DNA from: Macquaria australasica
Lineage: Eukaryota > Chordata > Actinopteri > Centrarchiformes > Percichthyidae
Reading direction: 5' to 3'
DNA length: 64,000 bases
Assembly (NCBI GenBank): GCA_005408345.1
Contig: SEMN01000334.1
Span: 495,930-559,929 of the forward strand
Positions 26,331 to 38,117 of the stretch are shown here, one piece after another. The notes under the pieces are model-generated. The model saw only the letters and a program-made list of their open reading frames with translations, was not told the origin of the DNA and searched no databases. The stretch's first letter is position 1; every line of letters starts with the position of its first letter. A program made the position numbers and the translations under genes.

Positions 26331-26746
26331 CAGGGATAGACGCTAATATTTTTAAGCACTGGCCCCCATGCCCCTAAATTTGGTGGCCCAAATGTAAAGT
26401 TCTGTAAAAACAATACAAAAAAGGCAATTTAATGCAACTTAACACAGCCTTCCTTGACTGACATTTCAATAAATGAAAAGACATTAACAGAATGAAAATA
26501 CATTTTTATAATAATTTATTTAAATTGAAAACTCGAAGTTCTTTGTAAACATATGGTACATATATTCTCTTAGTTTGGAATTGGGATGTTTGTGGAACTG
26601 TAACATTGCTTTGGCGAAGGAAAAGTATATCCAGTATAGGGCTAAAACTTGGTGGCCACAGGGGCCACCTACATGGAGTTTTTGGTGGCTACAAACTAAC
26701 TTTTTGTGGCCACGGGCCATAAGGCCATGGTTAATGTCAAACCCTG
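26331..26746. mobile_element. Short DNA transposon with CAGGG ends
   Basis: The left end CAGGGATAGACGCTAA mirrors the right end TTAATGTCAAACCCTG. The heptamer CTATGCA occurs at 26326-26332, overlapping the first two bases of the left end, and directly after the right end at 26747-26753. This gives an apparent 5- to 8-base target duplication depending on where the end is drawn. The 416-bp body has no transposase domain. Confidence 0.6.
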
Positions 26747-27304
26747 CTATGCATTACTCACCTGTTTGATTGCAGATACAGTATGCTGCTAAGCAGGACC
26801 TAGGTGGGCGGCCTGAAAGTAAACATATACTTAATATGTTACTATTATATTTTAAATGTGTCAATTAAAACCTGGAATACTGTAGTTGTTGCCACTAGAG
26901 TGGAGCTAGAAAGAAGTGAAGTTTCCATTTAATTGTTGGAACTTTTAAACAAAATAAAATGTGAATTGGTACGTGTTTCCATCAACTCCCTTATATTCAA
27001 GAGAATGTGACAAGAGGACATAATTAATGGAGCACCAGTAACTCATCCTTCAAGTAAATACAGTACGTCATCGCATTTCATGGCTGCCTCCTCATCCACC
27101 TGCATACAGCAGTGTGTTTATCAGTCACTATGTTGATAGAGGGAGGACGTGCAATGAGGGCCCTTCTAGTGGAGTGGAGGCTTCTAACATTGAGTGTCAG
27201 AAGGAAATAAATGTTTTCTGCAACTTGAAGGTGTATAAAGGTTCTCAGCAGTACGGAAGTGTTCCCAATGGTCTCTGCACATGCTGACCTGTGTAGTTCA
27301 CAGG

Positions 27305-27588
27305 TGAGGTGACCACGTGATAGATTGTAGACGCACATACATGTTACATATAAGTGTGGCGCGGCTCTCCACCGGACATGACAACGGATGAATGTCGGCC
27401 CAAATGTGATGCAGCAGGAACACGAGTCCAGAGGGAGGCTGGGAGAGTGGGGGAGGAGAGGAGAGGAAGATGATGAAATCCTGGTTTTACTTCCCTCTCA
27501 GTGTTAAGGAAGACAACATATACGTGACATGACTGCCTATACATTAATCATATGTTTTGGCAATGTTTTTAGGGTTAATTGATGGCTG
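27305..27588 (+). repeat. 284-bp duplicated segment, copy 1
   Basis: It matches 32364-32647 in the same orientation with two differences (at 27413 or its neighbour, C/G, and at 27582, A/T). The flanks are unrelated. Contents are non-coding as far as I can see: no shared family signature, no poly(A), no inverted ends spanning the segment. A 7-bp hairpin (about 27288-27306) overlaps the left edge. Confidence 0.9.
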
Positions 27589-29289
27589 ATACGCTGTTGA
27601 GTCGGACTGTACACTCTGTCCAACGAAGGGCTCCACTGTCTTCACTTCTCTCGCTGTCTGTTTCTGTCTGACTGTTTCTGAAAAGAAAGGAGAGTAAGTT
27701 CACGCTCTCTGAGGTGTGGGTGTAGTCCACGGTTCGCTTTGTTTCAAGGTCTGTTCCTTTGCACAGATACTGATCTCACTGGGAACAGCGCGAACACAGG
27801 AACCATAAATTTGCCTCGAGTCCTGGTTCCAGATCCAAATCACTGGAAAAACGAATCATCTATAATCTATCTATCATCTGAAATCTGGAACTTTTTATTG
27901 TAGAGCTGGGAGCAGCGTGAGGAAGCCGCATGCTTCCCCAAACAAAGCTACATGTGTGCTGAGATCACTTATGTGTACTTGAAAGGAATGTGAAGGAACA
28001 TTTACTCCACTTAAAGTGTCATTAAGAAGAACCCGTTGCTTATATTGTAGTAGACATGGCTGGCATCACATTAGTAATGCCAGCAGCCAAGTGTGTTTCG
28101 GGGCTGTGTTTTCTTTCGATGGACTGTGGTTGTTTTACGGAAACACAAAAATCACAATAACATTCCTCACAGTTCTCTCTCATGTCAGGACATGAATGAG
28201 ATTTTTACCACACTAGGTCTTTAGATTGTGGCATTTAAGCGCATTAAATCATGTTATTATCCCCGGTGTTATGTGTGGATTGTTTTGTTGGAGTTTTTTG
28301 GGCTTTTGTTTTTGGAGTTCTTGCTTTGCGTGTGGATGGCCTGTTTGCAACAAACCACAGCTGATTTCGTCCTGGCTCACTTTACACTCCTCCCTTACAT
28401 TCCCTGCATCTCCCTCCATCATTCACATCCATCTGTCAGACTACTTAGACTACCTTTTTCTGCTTCCTTTCCTTACATTTTTCTCTCTCTGTCATATTTC
28501 TCACTCCCTTTTTTTCCCCTGAGTACCTTGTTCCAGCTCGAACACAGCTGGAACACATCAGCACTTGTATCAGCTCTGATTACCGGCCATATATTTACAC
28601 ACACACACTCACACACACTCACACTGAGCTCTGACGCAGCACTCCAGCCTGTACCCCCACTGACAGACAGGAAGCAGGTATGATGCAACGTAATCCTGCT
28701 CAGACACACATGTGATTAATCTCATGATGTATCAGGCTGGATGCAGACTGTTAACTTGTTCACCTCCAACAGTAACACACACACGCACACATACACATAC
28801 ACACACACTCAACTCCAAACTCTGCAGGGTCGAGTTCAGACTTGTGTCTGCCTCAGTCTCTTCATTTCCCAGAGCACCTTTGACTCCCCTCAGTCATTTG
28901 TTTCTAGGATTGGGAATCAAAACTTAAAAATGTTTGGTACCAACTGAAATGTGTCCATAGCCCAGAGTACTAAAACTGTTTTTATGGCTTTAGGGCTTAT
29001 GTTTAGACAACATTTAACATTTGGGATCTTTGGCTTCTGTGGATAAATGAAAAACTGAAACTCAGTTGCCCAGACATTTGTTTTTCTCCACATGGAAAAT
29101 AAAGGGTGTGTTTATGAGAGATGACACCATGTAAAGATTGATTGTAGATTTATTTTTTTTTTTTTATCAATTTGTTAATCATTTAGTTTACATTTGTGTA
29201 AAATGCTCCGGAGTTTTTTGTTTTGAAATGGCTTTTTTGTCGCACACCAACACTCAGCTCCCTACACACTCATTTATTTTAGCATTTAT

Positions 29290-29638
29290 CAGGGTTCATA
29301 CAAAGTCTTGAAAGTTTGGAAAATGCTTAATTTTAACCGTTATGTTTTCAAGGTTAGGAATATGCTTGAATTTGAATATAGTCCTTGAAAAATGCTTGAT
29401 TTTCAACCTAACCTGGTGTTTCATCATCGACACAATCACTCATGGAAACCAAAAATCTTTTCATATTTAAAATGAAATGATCCTGTCGTCATATGTGTTT
29501 GTTGTCTCCTGGAATTTATGGTAACAATTTAGATGTGATGATAAAGGCTTCGAGAGTCTGGAAATTCTTGGTTTAGGTACCTTGAAAGTGCTTCAAAAGT
29601 GCTTGAATTTTACTCTTAAAAAGCTGCACGAATTTTTG
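29290..29638. mobile_element. CAGGGTTC-family MITE, copy A
   Basis: Begins CAGGGTTCATACAAAGTC and ends with a decayed AAAGCTGCACGAA. It aligns along its whole length with 48810-49138 and in part with 54704-54928. Shared landmarks are TGATGATAAAGGCTTCGAGA and TTTAGGTACCTTGAAAGTG. There is no coding capacity. Confidence 0.8.
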
Positions 29639-29719
29639 AATATCCGGGAAGAGCGAGTGTGTTTAGTTTGTGCTTCATCAGGTTCGCTTACGCTCTTTGT
29701 CTGACTAGATGGCATCTGA

Positions 29720-29803
29720 GAAGCTGGAGTCACTGAATGTGAAGCACTGTTTTTGCGTGATAAATGACTTGGACAATTAATCAATTATCAAATTTGTTGT
29801 CTC
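29720..29803 (+). repeat. Short hAT-related interspersed repeat, fragment
   Basis: Contains GATAAATGACTTGGACAATT and AATCAATTATCAAATTTGTTG, the 3' half of the family seen at 3812 and 54940. Confidence 0.45.
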
Positions 29804-31604
29804 TTAAATGTCTGTTGGTTGTTGAATCTCAATACTTTACCGAAACGTGTTTGTACCAAATGTTAACTTTCTACTGAAATGCGAAATGTGTAGCAAAAAA
29901 GTACCGAAAGCTGGAATAGTTAATTTATTCTTCCATCAGACACTAACAGTTCCTGATTTCCATCAAAATGTTGCCGTTTTAGACTGGATTTTGGTAAGGC
30001 GAAGTTGTTTAGATCACACCAAATAGATAAATGCTGTCACTATTTTTCAGATCATGTCTGCACTGCCAGTTCTATAGGCCAGGACAGGTGATGGATTTAG
30101 ATTGTTCTTTTGAAGGTTCAGGGGTGGAGCGGTGAAGCAGTAGGTACAGCCTGTACTGTGAATGTACTGTCTGCTCGTCAGTGTGCTGACAGCAGACACC
30201 AAGCAGCTCGGTAGCTGGAGGCCAAACAGCAGCAGAACCAGGCCTGTAGGTCCAGACACCGACATGGATCACTGTAGAGATCATTTGTATGGGATGTTTT
30301 TCTGCAGCGTACATTTGAGACACGTGAGAGGTTGGCAAGAGAGACACACTAAGGTAAACAGTGTTGTCATGACGTAATGTTCCTTTAGTCTGTTGACGCT
30401 GTAGGATGGCTGAGACATTAGACACAGCTGAAGGGGCCTAAAGGAACAAATGATTCCCAGAGGAGAGGCTGCTGTCACCACAGTGCAAATTACATTTGAC
30501 ATATATATACCATATAGTGTCTCTGCACACAGCCCGAATCTAATTATCCCAGCAGGTAATGAGTTCACCCATGAGCTGTGCTGATGGAAAATTAAACCTA
30601 GAAGACAAACAAAAAAGCAGCCATGGATTTTAAAAATAAGGATAATGTGAATTTGGCTGCTTGTTGCATTAAAAAGATCAACAGTCTCTGCTTGCAACTG
30701 CACTGCCATGTGATAATAAGTAACGTAAATACAAAATAAAGTATTTGTTCTCTGTACTTGTATTAAAAACAGTCAGATTTTCTTGGCATACTGAAGTTAG
30801 AGGAAGCTATTGGCAGGTAGGCAGGAAATCAGCGCTAATATAAAAAGGTCATTTGTAGTTAATAGTCTAAAAAAGGTCAAGCAGTCCAACGATCAGACAG
30901 GTTGTAAACAAGCCAACAGTTTAATCCAGATTACCTAAACCACTTTATTTGGAGGTCAAACTGTAAGTGAGCGCACCTGAAATGTCCCTCATTGCTCAGG
31001 AGAACTGTGTGCACTCACCTATAGTGAGTACAGTTGGTTAAAGTTGAACCAGGAAGTCAGTCTGTAAATTCTTTTCAGTTTATCATTTTTTACCTTCGTT
31101 TCGTCTTCCAAATAATTCTAGCTAACCTGCATGTTTGTTTACGGCCTGACTGCACATGGTTTTTGACCTATCGAACTTCCTTTAGCGATGTTGCAACGCT
31201 TCCTAGATTTCAGAAATGTACTTGGTGAGTGAGTACAAAGTTTTTCTCCCCCCTCGGAAATGATAGCCAAACAATCATAACTAAGATCCAAGTTGATCAA
31301 ATGCTTTGACACAGTGACGACCAGTCCAGGTACTTACTGCTACGAAGGCTCATAATTTTTGGTGTTTACAGATTTCCATAGAAAAATACCCTGAGTTAAG
31401 TAAAGCAGTCTTTGAAGAGAATATATTGTGGCATGTTTACAGAAAACAGGGTCCTCTGGTGGCATGGACAGCTTGGAATATTTTACTGCTGAGCGAAACT
31501 GAAGAGAAAAATGCAAAAAAAAGTGCTGAATGTTGAAATGTGCCTTCCACTGTGGTCTGTTGTGATGCTGAGGCATCACTCTAGTTCTTCGCTGGTGGTC
31601 AGCC

Positions 31605-31606
<2 letters not shown>

Positions 31607-31670
<64 letters not shown>
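31607..31670 (+). repeat. (CA)n microsatellite
   Basis: Uninterrupted run of 64 bases. Confidence 0.95.
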
Positions 31671-31673
<3 letters not shown>

Positions 31674-31751
31674 GGTTTGGGAAAAACAACGGCCCTTTTT
31701 GGCTGTTTCCTCACCAGACCAGCTACCATAAACAACCCAGAATCAGAACCA

Positions 31752-31885
31752 GAATCGGGTTTATTGCCAAGTAGGTTTTCACATACAGGAATTTGCTTTG
31801 GCATATTGGTGCATAAATAAGCATGGTAGAGAAAAATAAAAAATAGTACTGTACACAAGAATATAATTATAAAATTTGCAATAAA
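31752..31885 (-). repeat. Non-LTR retroelement tail (reversed)
   Basis: Contains CGGGTTTATTGCCAAGTAGG and ACATACAGGAATTTGCTTTG followed by an A-rich body. This is a common fish LINE-type sequence; the family was not determined. Confidence 0.45.
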
Positions 31886-32336
31886 AGAATCAGACAACTC
31901 AAACAACAAACTGAATTAATCCTTCATCCCACATGGTACACTTTGCGGTGTAATGTCTCCTCATCTGTCTCCCTGTGCTGTGCATTTGCATCCGCTGCAT
32001 TAAAATTCACTTCCAAGCCATTGGGGTAATTTTTGCAGCACTTCTTCAGCCGCTAGCTCATTGAATCAACAGTCAACACGCTCCGGAGCCAAGAGAGTTT
32101 TTAAATCACATTTTGGATCGTCTGGCCTCTTTTGCTGCCAGAAAAACAATACACAAGATTGATTGTGCCTCTTTTTTATTTTATTTATTTTGCTGTGTGG
32201 GTCTGAGCTGCTCTGCTGATGAGCACAACTGTGTGTAAGGTTGGTGGTCAAATTCAACTTATTTTACCTACGTGATGCATCTGTGTCCATTAACTGCATT
32301 ATCTTTGTGAGAGAGAAGCTGAGCTGGGAGGTTGGT

Positions 32337-32367
32337 CTCAGCCCTGCGAGGTGACCGCAGGGCTGAG
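32337..32367. repeat. Perfect 12-bp hairpin at the edge of the duplicated segment
   Basis: Arms 32337-32348 and 32356-32367 are perfectly complementary, with loop AGGTGAC. The right arm overlaps the first bases of duplicated copy 2 (from 32364). Confidence 0.85.
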
Positions 32368-32647
32368 GTGACCACGTGATAGATTGTAGACGCACATACA
32401 TGTTACATATAAGTGTGGCGCGGCTCTCCACCGGACATGACAACGGATGAATGTCGGCCCAAATGTGATGCAGGAGGAACACGAGTCCAGAGGGAGGCTG
32501 GGAGAGTGGGGGAGGAGAGGAGAGGAAGATGATGAAATCCTGGTTTTACTTCCCTCTCAGTGTTAAGGAAGACAACATATACGTGACATGACTGCCTATA
32601 CATTAATCATATGTTTTGGCAATGTTTTTAGGGTTAATTGTTGGCTG
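32364..32647 (+). repeat. 284-bp duplicated segment, copy 2
   Basis: Same-orientation copy of 27305-27588, offset 5059 bases, about 99.3% identical by eye. The junctions are abrupt on both sides. Confidence 0.9.
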
Positions 32648-33559
32648 CTTTTGTTATCGTTGTTAACTTTGAATCCCTTTTCAATCCCTTTGTCTTTGAT
32701 ACAAATCTATTTCTGTATCAAAGGGAAGTTGGATCACAAACCGAATTGCTATTATTCCCTGCTGAGCACTTTGTTGAGTGCTGATCTGCTGGTTTATTTC
32801 ACTCCAGTGCCTCAGATGTTCTTTTCTTTTCACCACTAAACTCTGTTGTTTAGGACTGTACTTAATAGCCTACCTTTTTATTAATTTACAGCTCTTAAGG
32901 AGGCAAGTAGAAGTCTGATTGTTGAAGGATCTAATTAACCTTACAACAGCTTTGGCCTTGAGGAGGCAGACCTGTGTGCAGTCAATGTGTTGGTCCTATT
33001 TTTGATCTCATATCCACGGCAGTAAAGGCTTTTTGATGCACGTTACCAGTGCTGTGAGGCCATTGAATGCTTATTAAAAGAGGAACTCATCATGTGTGCA
33101 GGAAATGTATAGCTTCACTGACCTCTGTGGGTTGGAAAGTAAGTCTGCTGAACCTCTGGCCACACACACAGCATCATAGCTGGGTGTGGTCAGGTGTTGT
33201 CGGTGGTTCGTGTGACCATACTAAGCTGTGATGTAGCATTGCACTATAGTGAAACACTAACCACTGTACACTGGGTGTGAAAAGAACATGTTGTCACTAC
33301 TGCAGTTACTCACCCTTTCGCAGGATTCTTATTTTCATATAAGTCTGTTGGAAACATTAAAAAGTCATCCAGAGACGGGATTTCGAACTAACTCACAATA
33401 AGTTGATGTTAGTCAGCTACAACTGATCAATTCTGCCAGCAAAAGGTGTCATTTCAGTGAAATCGACACTCACCAGCTAAAAATGAGAAGCTGCTTTCAG
33501 GTACTTCTGTCTGAAATCAAGGACCCATTGTTGACTGCAAATTTAAGGCAAAAATGCCA

Positions 33560-33872
33560 CGGCTGCAATTATTAGTTGATTAATCAATTAGAGGATCAAC
33601 AGAAAGTGAATCGGCAGCTATTTTGATTATTGATGAACAAAATGCAAAAAAAAGTGTGAATTGAATTGTGAGAATTTGCTTTTTTTTGCTTGTCTTACAT
33701 AAAAGTAAACTGGACAATTTTATGTTTTAGTTTGCTGGTCAGAGAAGACGAGACCCGTGATGGCATTACCTTGCACTCTAGGAAATTGTAATCGCCGTTT
33801 ACTGATGTTTTTACTGAGAAAATGATCTGCAGATTAATGGATAATGAAAATAATTGTCAGTTGCAGCCCTAG
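33560..33872 (+). mobile_element. Short hAT-related MITE, copy 3 (both ends present)
   Basis: The left end CGGCTGCAATTATTAGTTG and right end AATTGTCAGTTGCAGCCCTAG are inverted and resemble the ends of the hAT copy at 1093-2020 (TAGGGCTGC-). It has no coding capacity and is heavily diverged. Confidence 0.65.
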
Positions 33873-33917
33873 TGCTGTGCTACAATGCAAAGCTTGACAG
33901 GCAAAGTAACAGCAACT

Positions 33918-34215
33918 AAAGCCGCGTTTCCACCACAAGTACCTGAAACTTTTAGTCCCAGGAACTAGTTTTTAAGGAACTAAAAGGTTCCTTCAGCCCA
34001 TTGTTGTCTGCGTTTCCACCGCGGACTAACCCACAGAGATTAGGCAGAGAGATTAGTCCGCTGACGTATGAAAAAACGATGACTAGACATCATTATTTGT
34101 GCGACTCCATGCAACAGTAAGCATGGAGGAGCTCAATAAGGCCTGGACTTCGTCATCGATCCATCTGTCGGATGCTTTCTTCTGTAGCTTCATTGTGTTG
34201 AATCACAATAAACAA
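33918..34215. repeat. Probable interspersed repeat with a duplicated GCGTTTCCACC motif
   Basis: GCGTTTCCACCACAAGTACC (33924) recurs as GCGTTTCCACCGCGGAC (34011). The downstream part contains ATGGAGGAGCTCAATAAGGC. The layout is typical of fish Harbinger-type short elements. The ends are not fixed. Confidence 0.4.
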
Positions 34216-34580
34216 AAAACAAACTGGTTTGCGGCTGCAGATTTTTAAAAGTGGTGGCTGAGTCCCCTTGCAAACAGGTACCATATCAGTTCTTTGGAGT
34301 TTTTGTTGTAGATTTTGATGTTAACCGTGCCGGACAGGTGGAGCTTACCTGCTGCGCTAACGACTGCCTGAACACACACAGATGTGTGTGTCTGTCTTCT
34401 CATCTGCCTTTGAAGACCTGGGAATTTTTGTGTGAAATCTGCTGAGTGTGAACAGGGTTTGAAATGTAACAGAGGGACTGTTTACTTCACAATGTCACTT
34501 CTCTGATTTTATATTTTGAGTTGTGCGGTGTGTGTTGATAGCAAACGTCTTGTGTGTCTGTACGGTGACAGCTGCGGTAA

Positions 34581-34611
<31 letters not shown>

Positions 34612-37201
34612 CCTCTTAGCTGTCTTGCATGTTGGTACATTTCATTTTTCAGGGGCTCAGATCAGCTTGTAATCACACATTTCCTCCCTCAGCAGATTAC
34701 TGTGTTTCTGCCCCCTGCTGGTTAAATAAAGAGCTGCAGCACACTGACAGGCTGAGACAATGGATTCAAATGTATTCAGTGTGCTGCAGCGCTCTGCATG
34801 TACTACACTGAGCTTCTTTCCCCCAGAGACATACCTTCATTAGCTACACAGACTCGGTCTTAGAAACTCAAGCTGTCAATCAGCAATAATGCAGTGATAC
34901 ACAACAATCAGTCGCTATGTTGGACAGGTAGAACTGCCTCCTCTGCTCTGCTCACACGTGTGTTTAACTGAAATGACAGAAAGCAGAAACAAGGTGGTGT
35001 TATCTTTGTTTTTTATATTCAGGGATGAAGCCTCAATTAGACCCTACTAACATGATCAATATTGCTTGTGTTACAGCATTTCTTATTAATTTTCCCTGAC
35101 AACAGCATCACATGCAAAGCCATTGCTTACCCTGATTGTGTCTGTTGGAGGTTTAATGTTTGTCCAGACTGCAGTTAAAGCTGACGGCTCTTCATCTGAA
35201 CTGCTAGAAAAGCTTCAGAATTTAGTAGCTCAAGACTGTAATTAAAAATGTAACAGAAATACTTTGTTCCACACATACTGCATATAGAGTTTTGTCTGAG
35301 AAGTTAAGTGCTTTGAACAAGTTATTATTTTATATGTGATGCTGTTGATATTAGAAAATTTCAGGTAGTTGATTTGCTGGATTAAGCAGAATAGACACAC
35401 TTGTCTTTTATCCATAAAGAGTTTCTTAAAACAGATTTTCTTTTTTAATTGCACCATAGAGCATGTACCATGACAGAGGATTTTATCCATATTGCCCACT
35501 CCTCTCCTCACTGATGAATACTGGCCTCCATGACTGCAGCTGAAGTGAGAAACTGACGCACTACACATGAGACTGTGATGGTAGATGAGTAGCTGCTCTG
35601 ACATAATGCGAAGCAGCACGTCTGTTAGTTTCATATGTTAATGTGATCCAAAAGCATGTAGTTCACTGATGGCCTGTTGCAGATCATTTACTTCCAGCCT
35701 GAGTTACTAGATACAGGTTGCACATGATTACACTGTGTGTGTGTGTGTGTTTTAGTAATTTTGAGGGGTGCGGTTGGTTCAGGTTTTACTGGCGGAGAGT
35801 AACGGAAGCTTTCACTAAAGCTCTTTCAGGCGTGCAGCCATCTGGGAGCTGTGTGTGTGTGTTAACGTGGGCCGTACAGATGTTTCTGGAAAAGTCTCGT
35901 CAAGGACCAGAGAGAGAGAGAGAGAGGCCCCGGCCGGCCTTGTTTCCATGGTAACGGCAGATGTTTCCAAAACCGTTTGAAAGCAGAATCCCACATGCAG
36001 ACCTTCAGTGTGTGTGTGTGTGCGCGTAGGAAAGCTTGGGGTTATCGAGGAAGTCCAGAGGAACTTTTCCTTTATTTCCCTGACAAACTGAATTATAAAT
36101 CAGACTCTCGGCTCTGCAGCTGTTTGGTGGTGACGTGGTTTAATGGCTGACAGTGTCGGTTAATGACAGAGGGCCGGCCTCATCCCGCTGAGTGCCTCCT
36201 ACGCTGCTAACTGCCCCTGTTGCATACTGAGAAAAACAGGTGTGTGTGTGTTTTACCATCAGTGTGTGTGTTTGTGTGTTGTGGCCACGTGAGAGGGAGA
36301 TGTTAGCGTTGTGTTTTATGACTTTATTTTGGCCCTCAGCCCACTCTCTCTCTCTCACAGGGGCCCCACACTGTCTCACTGCAGGTCCTGGGATCTTTCT
36401 GCTTTACTTGAAACCAGGTTCAGGAGATATACAGTACATTTAGTTTCATACCTTTTTTATCCATGATCCCTGAGGGGAATAGAGGCGGTTCAGGAAAATA
36501 GAACATTTGAAGCCTAAAAACACTTTCATTACATGTGCCAACATTTCAACAATTAAAAGAAGATATTTTGACATTGTCACACTTTCATTCATTATGTGGA
36601 TTCCCGAGACATGTCAGTTTGGACAAACAGGGTTCTGCTGTGTGTGCTCCCACTCATTTTCTGTTACTGAGTCACATCTGGCATTCAGCGTTGAATTTAT
36701 TGAAAGCATTGCCCCTTGAGATGTAGCATCTCATTTTCCACGGGGTCCCATAGACACAAATACAGAATAAAACACATACAAATATACACTGTAAATACAC
36801 AGATACAGACAGCTTGTTCACCCTGTTCACCTTTGAGCTCCTGCAATTTGGATCTTGCACTTGGCCATAGTACCATTTTGATAATATTTCTATAGTATAT
36901 TTAATATACTTGCCCTACCGCCAAGGTTGTCCCATGCTGCACATTCGGTTTGTATTTTTCATGGACAGACTCTCTGGGTGTAGCCGATCAGTGAAAAACG
37001 ATCAGTCTGGTGTGCAGGATGAAAAACGTATGAAGGAAGACGTATCGGGTCAGTGTGTCTGTTCTTACTCTGACAGTCGATGAGGGATCATTTGTGAACA
37101 GTAGGAGCAGCTTGACACTCAAAATGTGACCTGACACAGAGTCTTATGAGTCTTCTTGTTCTTCTCTCTCTCCATCCTCTTCATCCTCTTCATCCCTCCA
37201 G

Positions 37202-37352
37202 AAGGAGTTTGCGGCTCCCCCTCCTCTCCTCTTCAGGAAGCTGAGTAACCCCGACTTGTCGCCTGCAGCTACCGCCGCCACGAAATCCAAACTGCACCGA
37301 CAGCTGAGCCAGGACGAAAGCTGGGCCCGACGCAGCAGCATGGCCATGACCG
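37202..37352 (+). CDS. mast2: MAST-family kinase, coding exon 2
   Basis: 151 bases, 50 codons plus one base, entered in phase 0 after a strong polypyrimidine tract and CAG, and left in phase 1 at GTAACA (37353). It encodes residues 35-84. The core is RKLSNPD (residues 46-52), then KLHRQLSQDES, then WARRSS. These are the N-terminal MAST-family landmarks that I know in MAST2 and MAST4 (RKLSNPD...RQLSQD). Ser residues in basic contexts (RQLS, RRSS) look like basophilic kinase or 14-3-3 sites; that is inference. The acceptor is a NAGNAG (CAGAAG, 37199-37204), so Lys35 could be optional. A (CA)30 tract starts four bases into the next intron. Paralogue choice (MAST2 versus MAST3 or MAST4) is uncertain; the family call is firm. 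Confidence 0.88.
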
Positions 37353-37418
<66 letters not shown>

Positions 37419-37938
37419 TCAAGACTTTGACTTCACCTTTAAATGAACAAGTTGGAATTTTAAAAGGTTTTACAGCACGAGATGTGAATGTGATCCTACC
37501 CAGTGTTACTTGAGTTCATCCTGTCATTCCTGATCACCTGTGCTCTTAATCCCGCGCCATAATCTGTAAACTCTACCACAGTTTAACTGCTGTATTTCAC
37601 CAAACAGAGGTCATGTGATGATATTAATCCCATGACGTGAAACAGCAGCAGTTTGTGTTATTGTGTTTCTTTTGTCTTTTGGGTTTAGGAGATTGACAGC
37701 TGCTTTGGGAATGATTAATGTGAGCTGAGTTTGAGCCAGTTTGAATCTCATCCAGTTATTCAGGGTGGAGACCAATAATAACTTAATCAGGTCAGACTAT
37801 GAATCAGTAAACTTTAGTGAAACACAGATAGGTCCACGGGGGATTGTAGCCCAGTGTGAACAGAACAGTGTGTCACTGTTGAGCAGGTTTGTTGGGTTTG
37901 AGATAACTCTCTCTCTCTCTCTCCTCCCTCCGTCACAG
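37353..37938 (+). other. Intron 2 of the MAST-family gene (586 bp)
   Basis: Donor GTAACA at 37353, acceptor CACAG at 37934-37938 after a CT-rich tract (about 37905-37932). It begins with the CA array 37357-37416 and otherwise shows nothing recognisable. Confidence 0.85.
37357..37416 (+). repeat. (CA)30 microsatellite directly after the exon 2 donor
   Basis: Uninterrupted run of 60 bases that starts at intron position +5. CA repeats in RNA are bound by hnRNP L, so it may influence use of the donor. Confidence 0.95.
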
Positions 37939-38117
37939 GTAAGCAGCTGCTGCCTCTGTCCAGCAGTCTGCATGCCGGGGTGAGTCAGCTGGCCTGGCAG
38001 GGGCCCTCTGGAGGTTTTGGAGGGCCCGGGGCCACCGGGGGAGGAGGGGAGGTGAACAACCTGGTCCGTATGAGGAGCCAAGCCTTGGGACAGTCTGCTC
38101 CGTCACTCACCGGATTG
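37939..38117 (+). CDS. mast2: MAST-family kinase, coding exon 3
   Basis: 179 bases, entered in phase 1 (the split codon gives Gly85) and ending in phase 0 before donor GTCAGT at 38118. It encodes residues 85-144: GKQLLPLSSSLHAGVSQLAW, a Gly-rich stretch (about residues 106-121), then NNLVRMRSQALGQSAPSLT at 124-142. The GKQLLPLSSS and LVRMR-LGQSAPSLT blocks are hallmarks of the MAST N-terminus; the first fits MAST2 best from memory. In mammals the protein continues with KELSLPRRG and the DUF1908, kinase and PDZ regions, but I could not find that exon before the window ends. The Gly-rich insert appears longer than the mammalian counterpart. Confidence 0.88.

Larger units (their letters stand above)
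712..37201 (+). other. Intron 1 of the MAST-family gene (36.5 kb)
   Basis: The intron runs from GTGAGT at 712 to a strong acceptor at 37200-37201, preceded by about 50 bases of mostly pyrimidine. No other host exon could be supported. Long open frames in it are microsatellite translations or lie in repeats. The intron is a mosaic of AT-rich unique sequence, decayed DNA transposons, LINE tails and CA/TG or AT arrays, listed separately. Stretches in which I recognise nothing specific include about 2030-2770, 4030-7000, 9300-10600, 11500-13600, 14000-16220, 19100-20040, 20200-26330, 28000-29280 and 34220-37150, apart from short microsatellites. Confidence 0.8.

Noticed and set aside
28529..28555. 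10-bp perfect hairpin with 7-base loop
   Set aside because: Real, but short enough to be expected by chance in 64 kb.
28228..28683. 151-codon plus-strand frame rich in Leu, Phe and Ser
   Set aside because: Arises from a pyrimidine-rich stretch ending in a CA array; no start context or homology recognised.
31340..31909. 189-codon minus-strand open frame
   Set aside because: It runs through a (CA)n array (poly Val-Cys) and a LINE tail; no domain and no splice support.
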